From: Ignavibacteriaceae bacterium | GTDB lineage: Bacteria; Bacteroidota; Ignavibacteria; Ignavibacteriales; Ignavibacteriaceae | DNA length: 5,149 bases | Direction of reading: 5' to 3' | Assembly (NCBI GenBank): GCA_025455085.1 | Contig: JALONF010000337.1 | Coordinates: 1 to 5,149, forward strand | Part shown: positions 1-5,149 of the stretch, piece after piece | How the letters are laid out: each line of letters opens with the position of its first letter | Numbering within the stretch: the first letter of the stretch is position 1 | The notes under the pieces: model-generated | What the model was told of the DNA's origin: nothing | The model's database searches: none | What the model saw: only the letters and a program-made list of their open reading frames with translations | Made by a program: the position numbers and the translations under genes

Positions 1-2
1 AT

Positions 3-1517
3 CGCAACTGGCTTGTGAATGAATTCGATCGGGTTAAAGAAAAAGCAATTGGAAGATTGGTGGTTGATAACAGTGCCTGCTGGGGAAATTTTCATATCAA
101 GACTGACATAAATGATTATCACACTTACTGGGCAATTCCGGAAAACAAAAATCAATTCGATAAAACCATTGATGATGTTGCTTCAAGACCAAAATGGCTG
201 TTTAGTGAATTTGGTGACTCGCAGGAAAGAGGAGATGAACCATTATTGATTTCAGAGTTTGGAAACTGGGGGTTGCCAAAGCTTCCTGAAAATCTTCCTT
301 GGTGGTTTGAGAGACAATTTCTTGATATCGAAGTTTCGCTTCCATCAGGAGTTCACAAAAGATTTACTGATTACAAACTGAATAAAATATTTGGTTCATA
401 CAATAATCTCGCCGAAGAAAGTCAGCGAGCACAATTCAATGCTCTAAAATATGAAATAGAAAAAATGAGAATGTCTCCGGCAATCCAAGGTTATGTAATA
501 ACAGAGTTTACTGATATAAACTGGGAGAGTAATGGATTGCTCGATATGTGGAGAAACTTCAAAGTTTATTCTGATGATCTTCCGTTTATTCAGCAGCAGG
601 ATGTAATAATTCCTCGTCCGGTTAAATATAACTATTGGTCAGGCGAGGAAGCAGAGATTGAAATTTTCATTTCTCATTACGGTGAGAAAGATTTATCTGC
701 TTTGAAATTGGAATGGAAGCTTGATGAAAATATTAATGGCTCAATAAAAATTGCTGAATTGAAAAATGCTGATGTAACAAGAATCGAATCACTAAAAATT
801 AATTTGCCGGATGTAAATGAATCAAAAAAAGTAAGAATAGATTTTACACTGATTGATGTTAAAGGAAATATCGTTGCGAAGAATTTCTCTGAATTATTTG
901 TGTTTGAAAAGTTATTAAAACAAACTCAATATATAACCGTCGTTGATCCTGACAAAAACCTTGAACATTTATCTGAAGAACTGGGAAAGGATTATCTGAT
1001 TTCAACATCTTCAAACATTGTTATCACAAACTCGATCACTGAAGAGGTGATTAAAAAGGTAAATGACGGCAAATCCGTAATCTGTTTAATTGACTCATCA
1101 ACAAATTTACCTGGATCATTCCCATATAAAATCAACAGCAGAGAAGAAGAATGGCTCGATGGTAATTGGGCAACCAATATGAACTGGATAAGAGACTACG
1201 ATCCATTATTCAATGGAATCGGTTTTGGCAAAACGTTCGGATTTGAAATTGCCCAGACAGTTCCACGAAGAGTAATAACAGAAATTCAATCCGAAAATTT
1301 TGATGATGTTTTATCAGGAATGTTTGTCGGCTGGCTTCATAAAAACTCTGCTTACATTTTTCAGATGAATGCAGGAAATGGAAAGCTTTTGCTTTGCACT
1401 TTTCCGTTAGCCGATCATTATTCCGCCGATCCTTTTGCAAAATTGTTTTTACATAGCCTGATGGATTACGCACAAAGTACCGATTTTAATCCGATTACAA
1501 ATTGGAAATTAAATTAG
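3..1517 (+). CDS. Glycoside hydrolase family 2 protein, C-terminal part (5' end outside window)
   Basis: The reading frame is open from base 3 to a TAG stop, giving about 504 residues, and has no true start in the window. The GTG at 15 lies inside the conserved barrel and is not a start. Numbered from that GTG, 'LVVDNSACWGNFH' (15-27) and 'DINDYHTYWAIP' (31-42) match late TIM-barrel segments of GH2 enzymes. 'LLISEFGNWGLP' (77-88) carries the SEFG motif, in which the Glu (E81, bases 255-257) is the likely catalytic nucleophile. 'YVITEFTDINWESNGLLDMWR' is split here as YVITEFTDINW (160-170) and ESNGLLDMWR (171-180), and is also typical of this GH2 group. The NE-type acid/base motif must lie upstream. 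After the barrel come a beta-rich region (about 195-300), probably Ig-like, and a C-terminal region (about 305-490) with alternating alpha/beta character. The enzyme would hydrolyse a beta-glycoside (galactoside, glucuronide, mannoside or similar), but the sugar cannot be told. Secretion cannot be judged without the N-terminus. It is the first visible gene of the operon, 18 bp before the next. Confidence 0.87.
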   Translation, partial: RNWLVNEFDRVKEKAIGRLVVDNSACWGNFHIKTDINDYHTYWAIPENKNQFDKTIDDVASRPKWLFSEFGDSQERGDEPLLISEFGNWGLPKLPENLPWWFERQFLDIEVSLPSGVHKRFTDYKLNKIFGSYNNLAEESQRAQFNALKYEIEKMRMSPAIQGYVITEFTDINWESNGLLDMWRNFKVYSDDLPFIQQQDVIIPRPVKYNYWSGEEAEIEIFISHYGEKDLSALKLEWKLDENINGSIKIAELKNADVTRIESLKINLPDVNESKKVRIDFTLIDVKGNIVAKNFSELFVFEKLLKQTQYITVVDPDKNLEHLSEELGKDYLISTSSNIVITNSITEEVIKKVNDGKSVICLIDSSTNLPGSFPYKINSREEEWLDGNWATNMNWIRDYDPLFNGIGFGKTFGFEIAQTVPRRVITEIQSENFDDVLSGMFVGWLHKNSAYIFQMNAGNGKLLLCTFPLADHYSADPFAKLFLHSLMDYAQSTDFNPITNWKLN

Positions 1518-1535
1518 AAGATTCAAGAGTTACTT

Positions 1536-2720
1536 ATGGAAAAATTAAAACAAATAATTGAAAACGAATTAAAAAGTACTGGCGGAATCCTCAAACTCAA
1601 CCCTGCCTGGGTTGCAAGAAATTTTATCGCACCCGGTAGAAGACTTGGATTACCTGAATCTCAATATAATCTTGGTGATCGTGGCGGTATCTGCGAACGC
1701 TGGCTTGCATCAACTACAAAAGCTGATAACAAAGTTGCTGTTCCTAGCGAAGGATTGAGCACTTTGAAAATGGATTATGAGAAAGAAGTCACGCTTAAAG
1801 AAGCAGTTGAACTTCTTCCTGAATTAATTCTTGGAAGAGATTATTCTAAAACTCACTCTGGTCTTGGAAGATTAGCAAAGATATTTGATTATGAAGATCG
1901 TATTCCATTTCACATCCACCAGATGCAAACGCATGCAAGGTTGGTTGGGAGAAACTCCAAAGACGAAGCATATTATTTCCCGGAAGGTGTTAGTAAAGGA
2001 AAACATCCCGAAACCTTTTTTGGTGTTCATCCATACATTGTAAAAGAGAAAAAATTCGATCTGCTTCTTCCGCATCTCGTTGAATGGAAAGATGATGGAA
2101 TTGTACAGCATGCTTTTGCCTTCAATCAGTATGAAGGTGACGGGTTTCAGGTTCCATCAGGAGTAACCCACGGACCTGGCACAGCATTAACAATCGAGCT
2201 TCAGGAAGATTCAGACGTTTTTGCAATGATGCAGGCAAAGGTGGGAGATACTTTTATTTCAAAAGATCTTTTATGGAAAGATGTACGAGACGAAGACAGG
2301 CAGAAATATGGCGAGAAAATTATCCTCGAGATGATTGACTGGCAGACTAGCGGCGATCCTGATTTTTATACGAAACGTCATACCCCACCAATCTTGATAA
2401 AAGACTTCATTCAGGGCGGCAGCAAAGAATACTGGATTTACTACAACACCAATAAGTTCAGCGGTAAGAAGGTCTATGTTAAACGTGGTGAAAAATATTT
2501 TACAAAAGATGACGGTGTTTACAATATTCTTGTGTGGAGAGGAACCGGGTTGTTTGGAGGAATCGAAATTGAAGGGGGCAATCCTTCAAAAGATGAATTG
2601 CTTTTAACTCACAACAGAGCGGTTGAAGGAGTTGAAATAATTAATACAGGAAGCCAAGATCTTGAAATAATAAAATTTTTCGGTCCGGATGTAAGTAAAA
2701 ATGTCCCATTTATTTCTTAA
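1536..2720 (+). CDS. Class I mannose-6-phosphate isomerase-like cupin protein
   Basis: This complete 394-residue protein is close in length to type I phosphomannose isomerases, which use a metal (usually zinc) to interconvert aldose and ketose sugars. The first cupin unit has 'FHIHQMQTHARL' (125-136; H126, H128), 'SKDEAYYFPE' (141-150; E144) and 'GFQVPSGVTHGPG' (203-215; H212). Together these form an HxH...E...H metal site laid out as in PMI, with the late His in the usual VPSG-x-x-H setting. A second cupin-like unit runs from about 297 to 385 and ends in 'HNRAVEGVEIINTG' (359-372) and 'FFGPD' (381-385). Classical PMIs show QxH where this protein has HxH, so phosphosugar specificity is uncertain. 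It could act on a free sugar (for example a lyxose- or mannose-type isomerase) or be a non-PMI cupin. The ATG at 1536 is the only sensible start, as the next in-frame Met is residue 79. Only a weak purine stretch precedes it. It is cytoplasmic, with no signal peptide. It lies 18 bp after the GH2 gene and 5 bp before the small cupin gene. Confidence 0.8.
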   Translation: MEKLKQIIENELKSTGGILKLNPAWVARNFIAPGRRLGLPESQYNLGDRGGICERWLASTTKADNKVAVPSEGLSTLKMDYEKEVTLKEAVELLPELILGRDYSKTHSGLGRLAKIFDYEDRIPFHIHQMQTHARLVGRNSKDEAYYFPEGVSKGKHPETFFGVHPYIVKEKKFDLLLPHLVEWKDDGIVQHAFAFNQYEGDGFQVPSGVTHGPGTALTIELQEDSDVFAMMQAKVGDTFISKDLLWKDVRDEDRQKYGEKIILEMIDWQTSGDPDFYTKRHTPPILIKDFIQGGSKEYWIYYNTNKFSGKKVYVKRGEKYFTKDDGVYNILVWRGTGLFGGIEIEGGNPSKDELLLTHNRAVEGVEIINTGSQDLEIIKFFGPDVSKNVPFIS

Positions 2721-2725
2721 CCAAT

Positions 2726-3346
2726 ATGCCATTGCTAAAATTATCAGAAAATAAATTTCCCGATTGGAGTGAAGTAAAAAAAATCTCCCAATTAACAATT
2801 GAGTCAAACAGCATAACTGAACTTACAAAATCGTTTTCGAAATATGCTTTGTTTGTCATCTCTGGCGAATGCAGTATCAGAACAAATGGATATGAAAAAA
2901 TATATTTAGAGAACGATTCGCTCTTTTCAGATAAAAAAAATACTTCAATCAAAACAACGACACAAAAAACTGAAATTGTAATGATTGAAGGAATTTGGGG
3001 TGATGAAATTGGCGGTTCAGCAGTATTTAAAATGAGGCGAAACATTGGTGATCCCGTTGATTATCCGAGAACAAATGACTTCGATAATCACTTTCACGAT
3101 TTTGATGAATACTGGATAATTCTGAAAGGTAGCGGAGTTGCTGTTTCCGAAGGATTGAAATACAAATTTTCTGGTGGCGATATTATTGTAACCAGAATGG
3201 GTGACCATCACGATTTACCTGAGGTCTATGAAGATATTCACGGAATTTATTTTGAAACCTCTTTACGCGGACAAAAAAGATTAGGACATCTCTGGAATCA
3301 TTCTCACGGTGAACCCGATTATTCAATTAGAGAGGAGAAAGTATGA
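2726..3346 (+). CDS. Two-domain cupin protein, function unknown
   Basis: The protein has 206 residues in two cupin-like halves. The C-terminal half is a clear cupin. 'NHFHDFDEYWIILKG' (121-135) gives H122, H124 and E128, and 'GGDIIVTRMGDHHDLP' (150-165) gives H161/H162, so the full metal set is present. A conserved tail follows, with 'GQKRLGHLW' (182-190) and 'HSHGEPD' (192-198). The N-terminal half (about 20-95) has the beta-strand rhythm of a cupin ('YALFVISGECSIRTNG', 40-55) but no HxH or matching Glu, so it probably binds no metal. No signal peptide is present, and it is probably cytoplasmic. No reaction can be assigned; isomerase, epimerase, dioxygenase-like or sugar-binding roles are all possible. 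The 5-bp gap to the PMI-like gene and the lack of any SD sequence before ATG 2726 suggest translation by reinitiation from the upstream gene. Its TGA overlaps the next gene's ATG. Confidence 0.75.
   Translation: MPLLKLSENKFPDWSEVKKISQLTIESNSITELTKSFSKYALFVISGECSIRTNGYEKIYLENDSLFSDKKNTSIKTTTQKTEIVMIEGIWGDEIGGSAVFKMRRNIGDPVDYPRTNDFDNHFHDFDEYWIILKGSGVAVSEGLKYKFSGGDIIVTRMGDHHDLPEVYEDIHGIYFETSLRGQKRLGHLWNHSHGEPDYSIREEKV
3331..3337 (+). promoter_or_regulatory. Strong ribosome binding site of first AKR gene
   Basis: AGAGGAG lies inside the 3' end of the cupin gene, 5 bases before the ATG at 3343. It fixes that start and the ATGA overlap. The two cupin-type genes upstream lack a comparable site. Confidence 0.75.
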
Positions 3347-4341
3347 GATATCGTTTTCTTGGCAATTCAGGTTTACAGGTTTCTGAAATTTGTTTTGGTG
3401 TAATGACATTCACCGGGAAAACCGGCTGGACACATCTTGGAATTCAGGAACAGAAGGATGCTAATAGATTAACTTCTCTTGCGATTGATAATGGTGTAAA
3501 CTTTTTCGATACGGCAGATGTTTATTCAAGCGGAATCTCTGAAACAATGCTCGGGAAAGCACTCGGTAAAAAGAGAAAAGATGTTATCATCGCCACAAAA
3601 GGTGAGGGAAGAATGGGGAAGGGTCCGAATGATGAAGGACATTCACGGCAGCATCTGATAAAAGCGTGCAATGATAGCTTAAAAAGATTGAATACAGATT
3701 ATATCGATCTCTATCAAGTTCACTCATTTGATTTTATGACTCCGCTTGAGGAAATGATGTCAGCTCTCGATCAACTAGTTAAAGATGGAAAGGTGAGATA
3801 TATAGGCCTCTCCAATTTCTTTGCCTGGCAAATAATGAAACTGATGTCGATTTCTGAAAAACAAAATCTTGAGAAGATTATATCGCTTCAGGCGTATTAT
3901 TCATTAGTTGGAAGAGACCTGGAATACGAAACTATTCCTGTATGTCTTGATCAGAAAATAGGAATTATTGTCTGGAGTCCATTACACGGTGGGATTTTAT
4001 CTGGTAAATACCGTAAGGGGAAGAAATGGCCCAAAGGAACAAGAATAAAAGGAGAAAGTCAGCATCTTCCGTACGATATTGAAAGAGGTGACAAAATTTT
4101 AGCAGTGATGGAAAAAATTTCAAAGCATAAGAATGCTCCAATGAGTCAAATCGCTTTGAACTATGCTTTGCAAAAACCCGGAATTACTTCTGTGATCATC
4201 GGTGCAAGAGACAAAATACAATTACTTGAAAATATCAAAACCACTGACTGGAAACTTTCAGAAGATGAAATGAAAAAACTTGATGAGGTGAGTGAACCGC
4301 CAAGAATTTATCCTCATCGATTCTTCAGAAGCAGGAGGTAA
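3343..4341 (+). CDS. Aldo/keto reductase (complete)
   Basis: This complete 332-residue enzyme is the usual size for a bacterial AKR, a (beta/alpha)8 barrel that reduces or oxidises carbonyls and sugars with NAD(P)(H). The N-terminus 'MRYRFLGNSGLQVSEICFG' (1-19) is the standard AKR opening. The catalytic tetrad is D56 and Y61 in 'FFDTADVYSSG' (54-64), K86 in 'VIIATKGEG' (81-89), and H127 in 'YIDLYQVHS' (120-128). 'KVRYIGLSNFFAWQ' (150-163) is barrel strand five with the nicotinamide-binding Ser-Asn pair. 'IIVWSPLHGGILSGKY' (208-223) is strand seven. 'ITSVIIGARDKIQLLENI' (281-298) is the cofactor phosphate-binding end. No signal peptide is present, so it is cytoplasmic. Its ATG overlaps the cupin gene's TGA by 4 bp and has a strong SD, so translation is probably coupled yet independently efficient. 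The substrate is unknown; operon context suggests a sugar or sugar-derived ketone. Confidence 0.93.
   Translation: MRYRFLGNSGLQVSEICFGVMTFTGKTGWTHLGIQEQKDANRLTSLAIDNGVNFFDTADVYSSGISETMLGKALGKKRKDVIIATKGEGRMGKGPNDEGHSRQHLIKACNDSLKRLNTDYIDLYQVHSFDFMTPLEEMMSALDQLVKDGKVRYIGLSNFFAWQIMKLMSISEKQNLEKIISLQAYYSLVGRDLEYETIPVCLDQKIGIIVWSPLHGGILSGKYRKGKKWPKGTRIKGESQHLPYDIERGDKILAVMEKISKHKNAPMSQIALNYALQKPGITSVIIGARDKIQLLENIKTTDWKLSEDEMKKLDEVSEPPRIYPHRFFRSRR
4333..4338 (+). promoter_or_regulatory. Consensus ribosome binding site of second AKR gene
   Basis: AGGAGG occurs just before the first AKR's TAA stop, 6 bases from the ATG at 4345. This is a near-perfect SD, the best in the window. It supports ATG 4345 as the start even though the gene runs off the window. 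Confidence 0.85.
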
Positions 4342-4344
4342 AGG

Positions 4345-5149
4345 ATGGAGTATAAAAATTTTGGTAGAACGGGGGTAAAAGTCAGCCGTATTTGTCTCGG
4401 TTGTATGATGTTCGGCTGGAGAACAAGAGAGGATGATTCAATTAAAATAATAGATCGAGCCATTGCTGAAGGAATTAATTTTCTTGACACCGCAAATGTT
4501 TACGGCAGAGGATCGAGTGAAGAGATTGTGGGAAAAGCACTAAAGCAAAATGCTAAACGTAATCAGGTTTTTCTTGCAACAAAAGTCCATCACAAAATGG
4601 ATGATAATGATGTTAATGCCTTCGGCAACTCAAGAAGACATATCATTTCCGAATGTGAAGCTTCATTGAAAAGACTGCAGACTGATTATATTGATTTGTA
4701 TCAGATTCACAGACCACAATCCGATGTTCCGATTGATGAAACACTTCGCGCACTCGATGATTTAGTGAGATCGGGAAAGAGTACATTCGCTTCGTGGCAA
4801 ATTGTTGAATCACTCTGGGTTTCAAAGGAATTGGGATTGAATAGATTTGTAAGTGAACAGCCTCCTTATCACTTATTAGATAGAAGAGCAGAGCGAGAAC
4901 TATTTGCCCTTGCAGAAAATTACGGACTTGCAATTCTTCCGTGGTCTCCTTTAGCTGGCGGTTTTCTTACAGGTAAATATAAAAGAGGTGAAGACAGGCC
5001 TGATAATAGCAGACTGACTGAAAGAAACGAATGGAAAGATCATCACTTTTCTGATGCAGCATTTGATGTGCTAGATGTTCTGATGGCAATTGCGAAAGAA
5101 AAGAATGTAACACCATCTCAGATCGCACTTGCCTGGACAATGCGAAAGG
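4345..5149 (+). CDS. Aldo/keto reductase, 3' end outside window, with apparent six-residue internal loss
   Basis: Reading by hand from ATG 4345 gives 268 codons with no stop to the window edge, starting 'MEYKNFGRTGVKVSRICLG'. The catalytic tetrad is present: D48 and Y53 in 'FLDTANVYGRGSSEE' (46-60), K80 in 'VFLATKVHHK' (75-84), and H122 in 'YIDLYQIHRP' (115-124). 'SEQPPYHLLDRRAERE' (170-185) and 'ILPWSPLAGGFLTGKY' (198-213) are strands six and seven and place it in the AKR group with the QPPYHLLDRR signature. The cofactor-binding C-terminal strand lies beyond the window. The oddity is 'RSGKSTFASWQ' (142-152). Relatives, including the AKR just upstream, have about six more residues (VRYIG plus one) between GK and the Ser. 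The flanking frame is unbroken, so this is an 18-bp in-frame difference. If real, it removes most of barrel strand five and the protein may be unstable or inactive; an assembly error is the alternative. It is a diverged paralogue of its neighbour, with 'SLKRLxTDYIDLYQ' in both, 3 bp downstream of it. Confidence 0.88.
   Translation, partial: MEYKNFGRTGVKVSRICLGCMMFGWRTREDDSIKIIDRAIAEGINFLDTANVYGRGSSEEIVGKALKQNAKRNQVFLATKVHHKMDDNDVNAFGNSRRHIISECEASLKRLQTDYIDLYQIHRPQSDVPIDETLRALDDLVRSGKSTFASWQIVESLWVSKELGLNRFVSEQPPYHLLDRRAERELFALAENYGLAILPWSPLAGGFLTGKYKRGEDRPDNSRLTERNEWKDHHFSDAAFDVLDVLMAIAKEKNVTPSQIALAWTMRK
4777..4782 (+). other. Junction of apparent 18-bp in-frame deletion in second AKR
   Basis: Codons aag (K145) and agt (S146) are adjacent. 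In the upstream AKR the equivalent Lys and Ser (K150, S157) are separated by V-R-Y-I-G-L. The distance from catalytic His to this Ser is 24 residues here (122 to 146) and 30 in the neighbour (127 to 157). The short purine-rich match AAAG/AAG at the edge could have allowed slippage, but the ancestral bases are not visible. Confidence 0.6.

Noticed and set aside
15..17. GTG as the start of the GH2 gene
   Set aside because: The frame is open upstream to the window edge and the sequence right after it is already late TIM-barrel, so the true start lies outside.
19..26. 'NE' residues at the left edge as the GH2 acid/base Asn-Glu motif
   Set aside because: They sit in the helix just before the 'GRLVVDNS' segment. 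The catalytic NE of GH2 comes earlier, after a 'HPS-x-x-x-W'-type strand, so it must be upstream of the window.
1518..1535. Possible promoter or terminator between the GH2 and PMI-like genes
   Set aside because: Only 18 bp, with no hairpin and no room for a promoter; it looks like an ordinary intra-operon gap.
2710..3045. 111-aa open frame on the minus strand over the small cupin
   Set aside because: It lies antisense to a gene with clear cupin motifs, has no recognisable domain, and is explained by AT-rich codon content.
3413..3425. CCGG-GAAAA-CCGG hairpin near the start of the first AKR
   Set aside because: The 4-bp stem lies within conserved coding sequence, has no U-tract, and is too weak to call a terminator or regulator.
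4643..4933. 96-aa open frame on the minus strand
   Set aside because: It is antisense to the second AKR, whose family motifs run through the whole stretch.

Overview
The window is A+T-rich and densely coding, and all of it reads on the + strand. It holds five consecutive genes that look like one operon: a glycoside hydrolase family 2 (GH2) protein cut by the left edge, a class I mannose-6-phosphate-isomerase-like cupin protein, a small two-cupin protein, and two aldo/keto reductases (AKRs), the second cut by the right edge. The gaps are 18 bp, 5 bp, a 4-bp ATGA overlap, and 3 bp. There is no non-coding stretch longer than 18 bp, and no promoter, terminator, RNA gene, repeat array or mobile element is visible.

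The organism cannot be fixed from sequence alone. Lys/Ile/Asn-rich proteins, AT-rich third positions and poor Shine-Dalgarno (SD) sites ahead of some genes suggest a free-living, polysaccharide-using bacterium of the Bacteroidota/Ignavibacteriota type. The clear AGGAGG-type sites ahead of the two reductase genes argue somewhat against classical Bacteroidia. This is a low-confidence inference.

Layout: 1-1517 carries the C-terminal part of the GH2 enzyme, from the end of the TIM barrel with its SEFG nucleophile motif through a beta-sandwich-like region and a C-terminal alpha/beta-like domain. 1536-2720 carries the PMI-like protein with an HxH...E...H metal site. 2726-3346 carries the small cupin, whose second half has a complete HxH...E...H site and whose first half lacks one. 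3343-4341 is a complete AKR with the Asp-Tyr-Lys-His tetrad. 4345 to the end is a second AKR with an intact tetrad but an apparent in-frame loss of six residues where the fifth barrel strand should be.

The genes read as a carbohydrate-processing operon. A GH2 enzyme would release a sugar from a glycoside, and metal-cupin proteins and NAD(P)H-dependent reductases would then isomerise or oxidise/reduce the sugar. The substrate is unknown. No kinase, transporter or regulator lies in the window. The observations most worth checking are the six-residue gap in the second AKR, the HxH (rather than QxH) metal motif of the PMI-like protein, and the cupin-cupin-AKR-AKR gene set behind a glycosidase.
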